Positions 17,747-27,071 of a stretch of DNA of 64,000 nt are shown here, piece by piece. Source of the DNA: Pseudomonas fluorescens (GTDB lineage Bacteria > Pseudomonadota > Gammaproteobacteria > Pseudomonadales > Pseudomonadaceae); the NCBI RefSeq assembly GCF_902497785.1, contig NZ_CABVHK010000027.1, positions 1 through 64,000 on the forward strand, written 5' to 3'. The notes beneath the pieces were generated by a model. The model made no database searches. It was not told where the DNA came from and saw nothing but the letters and a program-made list of their open reading frames with translations. Within the stretch, counting starts at the first letter, position 1; each line of letters opens with the position of its first letter. Position numbers and translations under genes: made by a program.

Positions 17747-20700
17747 ACCATCCCGCCAACCTCGCGGCGGCGGCCGCCTCGAAAACCGCCATCGGCTCTC
17801 CCGGTGCCTGCCCGCTGCGCAAAACCCATGTGCAACTATTGCCGTTGCGTTATGGACTGGTGGAAAAAAACCTCGACCCCAGCGCCAAACTCAAGCTGCC
17901 CTATGCGCTGATGACCCGCCCGCTGGGCATCCGTTTACTGCGCAACGGCTGGCTGTACGTCATCGACAGCGTTACCGGTCACCTTCACGAATATCAGCTC
18001 GTCGACGGACTGGTCAGCGCCCTGCTGCACAAGGGCGCCAAGGTTGATGGCGACCGACGTACGCCCATCGAGGAGCGCCCGGCGCTCATCTTTTCAAGAC
18101 GCAGCACCTTGTTTGTGGCCTTCGCCGAAGTGCCGTGGACGGCGGCGAAATGCGCGCAAGTGCTCGACAGCCGCGAGGAGCGCGAGCACTTCATGCAGCT
18201 GGTCGATCTCGGCCCGGTGAATTGCGAAACCGGGGGCGCGCACTTGCTCACGGTCGCGCAAGGCAAGCAGTGGCTGGCGGAAATTGCGACCGCTCCCGCG
18301 CAGCAAACGCAGACCGCACAGGATCGCGCCGAGCACGCCGCCGAGTCGCCGCCGGACGCGGTTTTACTGCCGACAGTGCACGTCAGCGACGCTCCCGAGT
18401 ACGAACGAGAACCCTATTTATGGGAGCAGCCGCGACGCTTTCGCGACGCTCACATCGGCGAATTGCTCGGCCGGGTGCGCGGGCCTTATCAGGACGACAC
18501 GCTGTTTCTGGTGGTGCAGGATGACCTCGGCGTGCTGCGCGATCTGGCCGAGTATCAAGACACGGTGGTCGGCTGGGTCGATGACTGGAGCAACGCCGAC
18601 AGCAACGAACGCGATTACCTGCTGGCCTGTTACATCGAATCCCTGAGCCGGCTCAGCGCCGCAGATATCGGTAGGCTGGCCAAGGCGGACGCCAGCCCGA
18701 CCGTGCAGGCCTTGTTCGCCGATCTGGAACAGTTGCCGGAACCGGACCGGGAGCAGACCCGCCAGGCGCTGCTGGATTATTTGAACAAGGGCGGCAAGGT
18801 CGAGCCGGCGGACACGCCGGCGCCGCCGGAGCTGGAGCAATTGCGCAAGGACGCGCGTGCCGAAGCGTTGAAATTCGCCAGATACCAGGGCGCCATGCCC
18901 GACTTCAGCGCTCAGGGCCGCGCCAGCGACAAGGCCGACCGCCGTTACTACACGCGTCAGCATTTCGAGGTGGCGCCGGACGATTTCGTCGAGCGTCACC
19001 TGGACACCTTGATCAAACTTGGCCAGGAGCAAGACAAACGCATCATCGATGTGCTCGAGGGCTCGAGTTTCGGCGGCAAACGCGGGGTCAACGATTTCAT
19101 CGACCGCCCGGCGATGGACGCGGCGCTGGCGCAGCATCGCGACGACCTCAGCCGCTGGAACCGCAAGCTCGAGCGCATCACCGCCGACCGCACGCAGCTT
19201 GTGAGTGCCGGTCGCTTTCACCGTTCGGCCTGGTACTACGACGCGCAGGATCAACAGCAACTGCATCAGGCCTTCGCCACCGAATACGCCTGCCTCAAGG
19301 ACATCTGCCGCAGCGACCACGCCAGCCAACGGCTGCTCGATTATCTGGAGCAACACCCGGAACTGACCCGGCCGCTGTTCTACACCTTGCCTTTGCGCGT
19401 GCAGCCCGAACTCATGGCGCAGTACACCACGGTGTTCAACGCCGGCCGCGGGGTGTTCAACAACCTGCCGCACTGGCTGGCCGCGCTGGAGAAAATCGAA
19501 CAACCGCACCTGCCGGCACTCGACGACTTGCCCGATCTCACCCGTGTCATCGCGGACGCTGCCCAACACAGCCTCAGCCCCGCGCTGAACCTGGGCCTGA
19601 GTCGGGCGCTGGAAGGGTTCGACCTGACGGGCGAAAAAATCCCCGACCTTGACGAACTGTTCCGGCAACTGCCCAAGGCCTTGTCGGCACGCATCCTCGA
19701 CGCGGCAAAAACCACCGGCGTGACCTTCACCGTCGCCAGCCCGGCGGAACACGCGGCGCTGCAAACCAACCTCAAGGAACTGCTCAGCGAACGCGACTAC
19801 CTGAAAACCCTGACCCGTGAACGCAACCAGATCACCCACAACAAAAACCGCCAGGGCCACAAGACGGCACGGGCGGTGGAGTTGCAGGGCGAGATCGTGC
19901 GGGTGCGCGGAGAGTTGACGCGGCTTGAAGGGCGACTGGCCGGGGCGATCAGTCCGATTGCGGAATTGCCGGATCAATCGGTGCGGTTGTATGGCGCGAC
20001 GCAGGCTCGGGCGGGGGTGACGGCGGTGTTTCCGCCGGCGCAGCAGTTGGAGGTGCGGAGTTTGCTGAAGGATATTCGGATCGGGGTGAGTTCGGTGCCG
20101 AATGGGAAGTTGATCAAAAGCGAAGGGATGGGGTTGTTGGTGTTTTTGGTGCAGGGGGTGAATTTGGTTTCGGTTTATCGGGAGATGATGAATCAAACGA
20201 AAAACCCCAAGCAACGCGCCGCCTTCTTCTCCGCATTTGCCGCTACGGGTGCAGCAGGGTTTACAGCGGCGCAAAGTCTGGCAGATACAGCGTTAAAGGC
20301 GCGAAGCACGGAACTCGTCGCGGGTCTTCAGCACCACGCACTTCAAAACGTGCATGTACAGATGGGGAAGATGCATGTTGGTTTGGGTTTCTTTACCTAC
20401 ATTTTTGGTTTTGCAACGTCAATGTACAGCCTCAGCGCCCAACAGCAAAAATGGCAGCAGGCGACACGTACCGGAGATAGCGCCGAACAGAGTAGTGCAG
20501 CGTTGGCCACATTGGGTGCGGGTGGTATGTCGGCTATGAATGCCTATGGCTTGGGTCATACCTTGCACGCGGGCTACACCGTATCTATAGCTAGGAACGC
20601 CGCGGCCAGAACAGCCGCTTGGGCCGCCGCGGGTACACGTCTGTCCACGGTGTTCTTTCGATTCAATCTTGCTGGCGCCATATTCACAGTGTTAGAGCTG

Positions 20701-21375
20701 GGCGGGACTTGGTTGTACAACCGCTACAACATCAGTGCCCATGACAAATGGCTGAAAACTACGCCCTGGAGTCTGGACACCGATAAACGCGGCAACTATA
20801 CGCTGGATGAATATCAGCATTATTTGGGCTATTTGCTCAACGCCCCGTATGCACAACTAGGCCCGAACGAACATGACTCGTGGCTGAAAAACCTGCTGCT
20901 AAAAGCCAAGCCCAGCGACATACATCTGGTTCTTCCGAGGTTCAATCTCAGCGACTTTCAGCCGCCTCTCAGCGGTAAATCGACTTACCGTCTAGGCATT
21001 AGTGCCCGACGGCATTCCGTCCCCCTCCACAGTCGAGGTGTGCCACAGGAGCGTACAGACGTCATCAGCGATGAGGTATTGGCCAGCCTGCGCATCGTGC
21101 AGGCCGCGCCCGATCGGCTGGTGCTGTGTCTGCAATACCCCGTGAATTTTGACGCCGAGTTTACCCCGGCATCTGAAACGTTAGAGCTGGCGGTCTGCGT
21201 CGAGACTCTGAGCGCCAACGGGGTCTGGGAGCCACGAACCCAAGTCATTCGAATCAACCCACGCGGTGTGGGTCGTTTCCCCGTACTGCCGCTTAAATCC
21301 TCCAGCGAGCACCCACCGTTGTTGCTGGTTGAAACCCATGTACTGGAGATGGCCGACCATGCCCACCAAGAGTGA
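17743..21375 (+). CDS. T6SS effector, VasX-like (BTH_I2691 family)
   Basis: Predicted anti-bacterial type VI effector of 1210 residues. The N-terminal ~180 residues (CPLRKTHVQLLPLRYGLVE, RPLGIRLLRNGWLYVID) match the VasX N-terminal region found in BTH_I2691-type effectors. The middle is long, charged and helical. The C-terminal ~400 residues hold several hydrophobic segments (MGLLVFLVQGVNLVSVY, FFSAFAATGAAGFTAAQ, VGLGFFTYIFGFATSMY, FRFNLAGAIFTVLELGG), suggesting pore formation in the target's inner membrane. No VgrG, PAAR or T6SS core genes are in the window, so delivery must rely on genes elsewhere. The next gene is the likely immunity protein. From ~20200 base and codon use changes (ATA, AGG, CTA and TTA codons appear). 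Confidence 0.85.
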   Translation: MNHPANLAAAAASKTAIGSPGACPLRKTHVQLLPLRYGLVEKNLDPSAKLKLPYALMTRPLGIRLLRNGWLYVIDSVTGHLHEYQLVDGLVSALLHKGAKVDGDRRTPIEERPALIFSRRSTLFVAFAEVPWTAAKCAQVLDSREEREHFMQLVDLGPVNCETGGAHLLTVAQGKQWLAEIATAPAQQTQTAQDRAEHAAESPPDAVLLPTVHVSDAPEYEREPYLWEQPRRFRDAHIGELLGRVRGPYQDDTLFLVVQDDLGVLRDLAEYQDTVVGWVDDWSNADSNERDYLLACYIESLSRLSAADIGRLAKADASPTVQALFADLEQLPEPDREQTRQALLDYLNKGGKVEPADTPAPPELEQLRKDARAEALKFARYQGAMPDFSAQGRASDKADRRYYTRQHFEVAPDDFVERHLDTLIKLGQEQDKRIIDVLEGSSFGGKRGVNDFIDRPAMDAALAQHRDDLSRWNRKLERITADRTQLVSAGRFHRSAWYYDAQDQQQLHQAFATEYACLKDICRSDHASQRLLDYLEQHPELTRPLFYTLPLRVQPELMAQYTTVFNAGRGVFNNLPHWLAALEKIEQPHLPALDDLPDLTRVIADAAQHSLSPALNLGLSRALEGFDLTGEKIPDLDELFRQLPKALSARILDAAKTTGVTFTVASPAEHAALQTNLKELLSERDYLKTLTRERNQITHNKNRQGHKTARAVELQGEIVRVRGELTRLEGRLAGAISPIAELPDQSVRLYGATQARAGVTAVFPPAQQLEVRSLLKDIRIGVSSVPNGKLIKSEGMGLLVFLVQGVNLVSVYREMMNQTKNPKQRAAFFSAFAATGAAGFTAAQSLADTALKARSTELVAGLQHHALQNVHVQMGKMHVGLGFFTYIFGFATSMYSLSAQQQKWQQATRTGDSAEQSSAALATLGAGGMSAMNAYGLGHTLHAGYTVSIARNAAARTAAWAAAGTRLSTVFFRFNLAGAIFTVLELGGTWLYNRYNISAHDKWLKTTPWSLDTDKRGNYTLDEYQHYLGYLLNAPYAQLGPNEHDSWLKNLLLKAKPSDIHLVLPRFNLSDFQPPLSGKSTYRLGISARRHSVPLHSRGVPQERTDVISDEVLASLRIVQAAPDRLVLCLQYPVNFDAEFTPASETLELAVCVETLSANGVWEPRTQVIRINPRGVGRFPVLPLKSSSEHPPLLLVETHVLEMADHAHQE

Positions 21376-21382
21376 TATTTCA

Positions 21383-22489
21383 ATGTCTGACCCGGCTACC
21401 GAGCAGTCTCGCAACGCCGGAGATATCGATCCGTTTCCCAGCGGCAGGATAACTTATCTCGCGCCTTTACCCTTGCCGACAACCATGCCGCCTTATGGTC
21501 CTCATATCGGGGGGTTGAATGATGTTTACATGGATTTTGGGCTCGGATCACCCCAGGTGTTTATGTGGCAAATGACGCTAGGTGGACCATTCAGCGGCAC
21601 TTTTATGCTCGCTTTTCTACCTCCACTACTAGCTGGGTTTCTCGGGGTTGTTTTCGGTTACAGCTGGGTAGAAATCCGGGACTCGTTACTCGGCGTGTAT
21701 GAAGAAAGCTATGGCTACGCGCTAGTAACAGGCTTTAGCTCCCTACTCATCGGCCTAGGCGTCTGGCACCACAACCACAAAAAACGCCTCTCCATCATCC
21801 CCACCCGCTTCAACCGCCAGCGCCGCGAAGTCTGCTTCATGCCCGAAGGCGCCACCGAACCCCTCTTCGTCCCCTGGGAATCCCTCTCCGCATGGGTCAT
21901 CGAAGCCCAGGGCGCCACCCAGTACGGTATCCACCGCCAATACGGCATGGGCATCGGTTTCCAGCACGGCGAAACCCTGACCAGCGTCGAATTCCCCTGC
22001 TTCGGCCTGCCCATCGCCATCAGCCACTGGGAAGCCATTCGCGGCTACATGGAATACGAAATCCACGACCTCAAATCCATCCAGGACCTGCAAGACTTGC
22101 AAGGCCCCGACGACCCGCCGGATGAAGGCCTGCATACCTTCCACAACGCCCGCGCGCGGATGCATCAGCAAATTCGCGACGGGCAGCGCAACCGGATCTC
22201 GGGATTTTTCTGGTACCTGTACCACGTCATGACGCTGTGGACGATTCCCAACCACCTGGTCGAATGGGAAGTCCGCCGCCTTCAGAAAATGGCCCCGCAG
22301 GCTATGCCCGAAGTTATGCAGCAATGGTCCGAACCGTTGCCGAAAGAGCAATGGGCGAAGCCGAGTGAAGAATTGCTGCGTATGAGCGAGCAGGTCCGCC
22401 AGCTGCACAAACGCCAGCCGCGCCGGCCGATTACCGAGGTTTTTGCTGAAGTGTTGCGACCAGGTTCGACGGAAAAACACAGTGTATGA
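21383..22489 (+). CDS. DUF6708-type membrane protein, putative immunity partner
   Basis: 368-residue protein with two adjacent transmembrane helices (about residues 70-90, FMLAFLPPLLAGFLGVVFGY, and 110-130, ALVTGFSSLLIGLGVW), followed by a soluble domain. DUF6708 proteins commonly sit right after BTH_I2691-type effectors, and I infer a protective role in the producer's inner membrane. It begins 7 nt after the effector stop, whose AAGAG can serve as ribosome site; an ATG at 21359 inside the effector is an alternative. The first ~130 codons share the unusual base use of the effector C-terminus; from ~21775 codons turn strongly C-ending. Confidence 0.72.
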   Translation: MSDPATEQSRNAGDIDPFPSGRITYLAPLPLPTTMPPYGPHIGGLNDVYMDFGLGSPQVFMWQMTLGGPFSGTFMLAFLPPLLAGFLGVVFGYSWVEIRDSLLGVYEESYGYALVTGFSSLLIGLGVWHHNHKKRLSIIPTRFNRQRREVCFMPEGATEPLFVPWESLSAWVIEAQGATQYGIHRQYGMGIGFQHGETLTSVEFPCFGLPIAISHWEAIRGYMEYEIHDLKSIQDLQDLQGPDDPPDEGLHTFHNARARMHQQIRDGQRNRISGFFWYLYHVMTLWTIPNHLVEWEVRRLQKMAPQAMPEVMQQWSEPLPKEQWAKPSEELLRMSEQVRQLHKRQPRRPITEVFAEVLRPGSTEKHSV

Positions 22490-22532
22490 GCATTTGCCCA
22501 ACGAGCTTAGCTCCGCGCTCACTCGCAGCAAC

Positions 22533-22558
22533 GGCGATCAAGATTGCCTGATTTTTTT
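22533..22558 (+). terminator. Rho-independent terminator after the effector/immunity pair
   Basis: Stem GGCGAT / ATTGCC with loop CAAG, then TGATTTTTTT. It is 44 nt past the DUF6708 stop. Confidence 0.65.
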
Positions 22559-22653
22559 GTAGGACAACCCCCAAAGCACTCTTCAGAAAATACCCCCAAG
22601 GCCGATGGTTAGGCTGCATGCCGCTTTCTATCCCTGTCCATCGGTGCTTTCCC

Positions 22654-23970
22654 ATGTTCAACAAACGCTTGAAGCAAGAGTTGTCGGCTCTTCGCGAAGA
22701 ACTCTCCAGCCTTCAGCAAGTGAAGGAAAGTCTGGAAAGCGAAATGATGGTCCTGAACCTTGAGCCCGACGGGCGGATTCAATCGGCCAACCCGAACTTC
22801 ATCAGCGAGATGCGCTACAAGGGCAACGAACTGATCGGTCGGCAAATCGAAGACATCGTGCCGGCCCATGTTAAATCCGATGAGTTTCATCAGCGCTTCA
22901 AGGCTGCACTGACGCGTGGCGAGCACTTCGCGGGTACGGTGCGTCTGGTGCGTGGAGATGGCCAGGAGGCCTGGCTGCGTTCGATTGTGCAGCCGGTGCG
23001 CTCGTCGGACGGACGAATCAAGCATATTTCAATTTTTTCCAGCGACCTCACCCGTACCATCGAGGCGTCCCGTGAGCACGAGAACCTGATCGGCGCGCTG
23101 GTGCGTTCGACGGCGGTGATCGAGTTCGATCTCAACGGCAATGTGCTGACGGCCAACGACCGGTTTCTCAACGGCATGGGTTACAGCCTGGTGCAGATCA
23201 AGGGTAAACATCACCGCACTTTCTGCGAAGCACAGGAATACAACAGTGCCGAGTATCAGGATTTCTGGCGTCGCCTCAATAGCGGTGAGTTCGTGGCTGG
23301 CCGCTTCAAGCGCGTCGACAATCACGGGCGAACGGTATGGCTGGAAGCGTCATATAACCCGGTGGTGGACGCCAACAACACGCTCTACAAAGTGGTGAAG
23401 TTCGCCACGGTGATTACCGATCAGGTCAATCAGGAGCAGGCCGTCGCCGAAGCGGCCAACATTGCCTACGGTACGTCGCAGCAAACTGACCAGAGTGCCC
23501 AGCGCGGCACGGCCGTGGTGACTCAGGCAGTGAACGTGATGCGCGATCTGGCCAGGCACATGCAAACCGCCGGCGAAGGTATCGAAGCGTTGAACGAGCA
23601 ATCGCTGGTGATCGGCACCATCGTCAAAACCATCAGCGGCATCGCCGAACAGACCAACCTGCTGGCGCTCAACGCGGCTATCGAAGCCGCCCGTGCCGGC
23701 GAGCAAGGCCGTGGCTTTGCGGTGGTCGCGGACGAGGTACGGCAGTTGGCTTCGCGCACCAGCCAGGCCACCGATGAAATCGTGTTGGTCGTGCGCCAGA
23801 ATCAGGACATGGCCCGCAATGCGGTGGCGCTGATGACCGACGGCAAGCTCCAGGCTGAACAAGGGCTGGCGCTGGCGGCGGAGGCGGGCACGGTGATTGT
23901 CGAGATCCAGGACGGAGCGCAGAAAGTGGTGAATGCGGTGGGACAGTTTGCCAATCAACTGTCGACTTGA
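22654..23970 (+). CDS. Cytoplasmic PAS-PAS methyl-accepting chemotaxis protein, BdlA-like
   Basis: 438-residue soluble chemoreceptor with no transmembrane helix. An N-terminal coiled coil (KQELSALREELSSLQQ) is followed by two PAS domains (about residues 30-140 and 150-260), then an MCP signalling domain with the hairpin tip EQTNLLALNAAIEAARAGEQ that contacts CheA/CheW. This layout is that of P. aeruginosa BdlA, which links redox or energy sensing to biofilm dispersion, and of Aer-type sensors. No haem or FAD ligand can be assigned with confidence. The ATG at 22654 begins the conserved MFNKRLKQEL; an ATG at 22618 would add 12 residues. Confidence 0.87.
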   Translation: MFNKRLKQELSALREELSSLQQVKESLESEMMVLNLEPDGRIQSANPNFISEMRYKGNELIGRQIEDIVPAHVKSDEFHQRFKAALTRGEHFAGTVRLVRGDGQEAWLRSIVQPVRSSDGRIKHISIFSSDLTRTIEASREHENLIGALVRSTAVIEFDLNGNVLTANDRFLNGMGYSLVQIKGKHHRTFCEAQEYNSAEYQDFWRRLNSGEFVAGRFKRVDNHGRTVWLEASYNPVVDANNTLYKVVKFATVITDQVNQEQAVAEAANIAYGTSQQTDQSAQRGTAVVTQAVNVMRDLARHMQTAGEGIEALNEQSLVIGTIVKTISGIAEQTNLLALNAAIEAARAGEQGRGFAVVADEVRQLASRTSQATDEIVLVVRQNQDMARNAVALMTDGKLQAEQGLALAAEAGTVIVEIQDGAQKVVNAVGQFANQLST

Positions 23971-23982
23971 TCCCTGAGCTTT

Positions 23983-24055
23983 AAAAGATCGCAGCCTGCG
24001 GCAGCTCCTACAGGAAATACACCCTCGTAGGAGCTGCCGCAGGCTGCGATCTTTT
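23983..24055. repeat. REP pair, GTAGGAGCTGCCGCAGGCTGCGATC family
   Basis: Perfect 29-nt arms at 23983-24011 and 24027-24055 with a spacer of only 15 nt. It lies between convergent chemoreceptor and cupin genes, and the fold would also work as a strong transcript-end hairpin. Confidence 0.9.
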
Positions 24056-24075
24056 CATGCGCGTTTACCTGGCGG

Positions 24076-24444
24076 CTAAACCCAGATGTCATTCTCAGCC
24101 GTGCGCTCGCCACCCTTGCCGCCGGTGTTCAACACACCCCGGGGTTCGATCAGCAGGAGTTTCACCTCCTGCTCAGCGAACGGTTTGTGTTCGACGCCCT
24201 TGGACACCACATACATTTCGCCGGCGTTCACCAGCACGTGGCCATCGCGAAAATCGATGCGTAACTGACCTTCGAGCACGATGAAGGCTTCGTCGGTATT
24301 GAGGTGGTCGTGCCAGATGAAATCCCCCAGCACCTTCACCACCTTGAACTGATAGTCGTTCATTTCAGCGATGACCCGAGGTGTCCAGTGCGGGCCTATC
24401 CGGGAGATTTTGTCGGCGAAGTTCAGGCTTTCGTAGGCTTTCAT
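24076..24444 (-). CDS. Cupin domain-containing protein
   Basis: 122-residue single-domain cupin. Cupin motif 1 is seen as WHDHLNTDEAFIVLEGQLRI (metal-binding His-x-His ... Glu) and motif 2 around NAGEMYVVSKGVEHKPFA (His). It is cytoplasmic and may be a small isomerase, dioxygenase-like or sensing protein; the substrate is unknown. It lies 76 nt downstream of an AraC-type regulator on the same strand and may be co-transcribed with it. Confidence 0.85.
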   Translation of the reverse strand: MKAYESLNFADKISRIGPHWTPRVIAEMNDYQFKVVKVLGDFIWHDHLNTDEAFIVLEGQLRIDFRDGHVLVNAGEMYVVSKGVEHKPFAEQEVKLLLIEPRGVLNTGGKGGERTAENDIWV

Positions 24445-24520
24445 GAAACGGTTCTCGTGGTCGGTCGGGAAACCACGTTAGCCACCGATCCGGCGTGTTT
24501 CTTGAACGATTGTGCGTGGC

Positions 24521-25330
24521 TCAGCGGCGGTGCATTTTCATCCAGCGCGCTGGCGACAGGCCGTAGGTTTTGCTGAACTGGCGGGTCATGTGGCTCTGAT
24601 CGGTGAACCCGGCGATCAGCGCGGCACTGACCAGCGGCTGACCCTGCATCAGTAGCGAACGGACCAGGTCCAGGCGACGCATGGTCAGGTACCGATAAGG
24701 GCTGGTACCGAACAGTAGGCGAAAATCCCGCGACAGGCTCCAGCGATCCCTGCCGCTGTGGTGCGCCAGGCCTTCCAGGGTTACGGTGCGATCCAGTGCG
24801 CTGTGGATGTATTCACGCGCACGCTCCGCTGCCACGTAATCGAAACTGGACCGCGAGGGCGGTACTCCGCCTGCGCTGTTCAAGGCTTGCGCCAGATCGA
24901 ACAGGGCGTCTTGTTCTTCCAGCGGTTCGAGGGGGCAATCAAGGCTGCGCAGCAGCACTTCGGTGGCGGCGAACAATCGTGGATCGGTTGACAGCCCGTC
25001 CTTGATGAACGGCAGCGGCTGACCGCCGAGCACCTGCTGGATCAGCGCCGGTTCGATGTACATCATCCGGTAGTGGAAACCGCTCTCCGTTCCGGCCTCG
25101 CCATCGTGGACTTCGTCCGGGTGCAACACCATCGTTGCGCCGGGCAGGCTGTGGCGCCAGCTGCCGCGGTATTGATAACTTTGCACCCCGGCCAGGGTGT
25201 GACCGATGGCGTAGGTGTCGTGGCGGTGCAAGTCGTAGCCATGACCGGCAAAAAACGCCTCAAAACGCTGTAGCCCGGCGACATCGGGGGCGCGGTGGAA
25301 CCAGTCGTTGTGCGGTTGATGCCTGGCCAT
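24521..25330 (-). CDS. AraC family transcriptional regulator
   Basis: 269 residues. An N-terminal cupin-like sensing domain (DLHRHDTYAIGHTLAGVQSY; LHPDEVHDG) is followed by two helix-turn-helix motifs in the C-terminal ~100 residues (VTLEGLAHHSGRDRWSLSRDF and AALIAGFTDQSHMTRQF). The layout is that of AraC regulators that sense a small ligand or metabolite. The likely target is the adjacent cupin gene or its own promoter. It is divergent from ddlA. Confidence 0.9.
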   Translation of the reverse strand: MARHQPHNDWFHRAPDVAGLQRFEAFFAGHGYDLHRHDTYAIGHTLAGVQSYQYRGSWRHSLPGATMVLHPDEVHDGEAGTESGFHYRMMYIEPALIQQVLGGQPLPFIKDGLSTDPRLFAATEVLLRSLDCPLEPLEEQDALFDLAQALNSAGGVPPSRSSFDYVAAERAREYIHSALDRTVTLEGLAHHSGRDRWSLSRDFRLLFGTSPYRYLTMRRLDLVRSLLMQGQPLVSAALIAGFTDQSHMTRQFSKTYGLSPARWMKMHRR

Positions 25331-25574
25331 GGTGCTCGCTGTCCCGGACGGATGCCGAATACGTTAACCCAGTAGCCGGTCGTCTGTCTTCTGGCCGATG
25401 GATGACTCTGCTTAGTGGAAAATCGAAGGCAAATGTTGCACTGTGTTGCCCAGTCGCTAACGGCCACAAGGCGCGGGTTTACGACCGTTCGCGAAAATGG
25501 CTGGATCGTTTTTCCGGCAGTTGCTATCTGCTGTTCGGTGCGAATCTGCTGGCCAATCGTTGAGGAATTTCTGA

Positions 25575-26669
25575 ATGAGCAAACTGCGGGTAGGGATCAT
25601 TTTTGGCGGCCGTTCGGCTGAGCATGAAGTGTCGTTGCAATCGGCGAAAAACATCGTCGACGCGCTGGATCGATCGCGCTTCGAGCCGGTGCTGATCGGT
25701 ATCGACAAGCAAGGCCACTGGCACCTGAATGACCCGTCGAACTTCCTGCTGAATCAGGAAAACCCGGCGTTGATTGCCCTCAACCAGTCGAACCGTGAAC
25801 TCGCCGTGGTGCCGGGCAAGGCCAGCCAGCAGTTGGTGGAAACTTCCAGTCAGGAACTGCTGGGGCATGTCGATGTGATCTTCCCGATTGTTCACGGCAC
25901 GTTGGGGGAAGACGGTTGCCTGCAAGGGTTGCTGCGCATGGCAGATTTGCCGTTTGTCGGCTCCGACGTGCTCGGTTCGGCCGTGTGTATGGACAAGGAC
26001 ATCAGCAAGCGCCTGCTGCGTGATGCCGGGTTGGCGGTCACGCCGTTCGTGACCCTGACTCGCGCTTCGGCGAAGCGCACTGGGTTCGCCGAGGTCCAGG
26101 CCAAACTGGGTCTGCCGCTGTTCGTCAAACCGGCGAATCAGGGTTCATCGGTGGGCGTGAGCAAGGTCGCCGATGAAAACGAATACCGGGCGGCGGTCGA
26201 ACTCGCCTTGGGTTTCGATGAGAAAGTGCTGGTCGAATCCGCCGTCAGCGGTCGCGAGATCGAATGCGCGGTGCTCGGCAACGAAGACGCCATCGCCAGC
26301 GGCTGTGGCGAAATCGTGGTGCGCAGCGGGTTTTATTCCTACGACAGCAAGTACATCGACGCACAGGCCGCGCAAGTGGTGGTTCCGGCTGACATCAGCA
26401 CCGAAGCCAGCGAACGCATCCGAGCCCTGGCCGTCGAGGCGTTTCAAGTGCTCGGCTGCTCCGGGCTGGCGCGGGTCGATGTGTTCCTGACCGACAGCGG
26501 CGAAGTACTGATCAACGAGATCAACTCGCTGCCCGGTTTCACCCGCATCAGCATGTACCCCAAGCTGTGGCAGGCCACTGGCATGTCGTACAGCGAACTG
26601 GTCAGCCGGTTGATCGAGCTGGCACTGGAGAGGCACAAGGCGCGGCGGGATTTGAAGATTTCCCGATAG
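25575..26669 (+). CDS. ddlA: D-alanine--D-alanine ligase
   Basis: ATP-grasp enzyme of 364 residues that makes D-Ala-D-Ala for peptidoglycan. Seen: GGRSAEHEVSL at the N-terminus (D-Ala site 1), KPANQGSSVGVSKV (ATP and loop region), and EINSLPGFTRISMYPKLW at the C-terminus (metal ligands and D-Ala site 2). The length matches the DdlA type rather than the ~310-residue DdlB of the division cluster, so it is probably the second Ddl of the genome. It is a single gene, convergent with higA. Confidence 0.95.
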   Translation: MSKLRVGIIFGGRSAEHEVSLQSAKNIVDALDRSRFEPVLIGIDKQGHWHLNDPSNFLLNQENPALIALNQSNRELAVVPGKASQQLVETSSQELLGHVDVIFPIVHGTLGEDGCLQGLLRMADLPFVGSDVLGSAVCMDKDISKRLLRDAGLAVTPFVTLTRASAKRTGFAEVQAKLGLPLFVKPANQGSSVGVSKVADENEYRAAVELALGFDEKVLVESAVSGREIECAVLGNEDAIASGCGEIVVRSGFYSYDSKYIDAQAAQVVVPADISTEASERIRALAVEAFQVLGCSGLARVDVFLTDSGEVLINEINSLPGFTRISMYPKLWQATGMSYSELVSRLIELALERHKARRDLKISR

Positions 26670-26696
26670 GGTGTCTGACCAGCGAAAAGGTAAAGA

Positions 26697-27068
26697 TCAG
26701 ACCTGCTTCACAGGCTTGATCAAACTCTCGGCGGGTATGCCGAACAGATCATGTAGTTTCCAGATCATGGGTAGCGTCAATGCCCGCTTGCCATTCAGCA
26801 CTTCATACACCCGATTTGTCCGGCCAATGGCGGGCGCAAGGTCTGCGGCGGACAGGCCAGACTGCTCCATCCGAAATTTGATGGCATCGATCGGATTGGG
26901 CAAATCGACAGGAAATTGCTTCGATTCATAGGCTTCAATCAGCGTAATCATAATGTCGAAGTAATCACCCTCGGGGGTGCCAGGCTCTGGTTCATTGTCG
27001 AACAGCGCTGACACGCCCTTGAGGGCTGCACGGTAGTCCTCGTCGGTGTGAATCGGACGTATGTTCAT
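26697..27068 (-). CDS. higA: HigA-type antitoxin
   Basis: 123-residue antitoxin. The N-terminal half resembles HigA proteins of the E. coli type (MNIRPIHTDEDYRAALKGVSALF), and the C-terminal half is an XRE helix-turn-helix (GLSAADLAPAIGRTNRVYEVLNGKRALTL). It neutralises HigB and should repress its own operon. The gene order is toxin first, as is usual for higBA, with a 3-nt gap. Confidence 0.9.
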   Translation of the reverse strand: MNIRPIHTDEDYRAALKGVSALFDNEPEPGTPEGDYFDIMITLIEAYESKQFPVDLPNPIDAIKFRMEQSGLSAADLAPAIGRTNRVYEVLNGKRALTLPMIWKLHDLFGIPAESLIKPVKQV

Positions 27069-27071
27069 GGG

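Noticed and set aside
18418..20274. 618-codon open frame opposite the T6SS effector
   Set aside because: Antisense shadow with His/Arg/Gln bias and no domain; it ends where the codon pattern of the effector changes.
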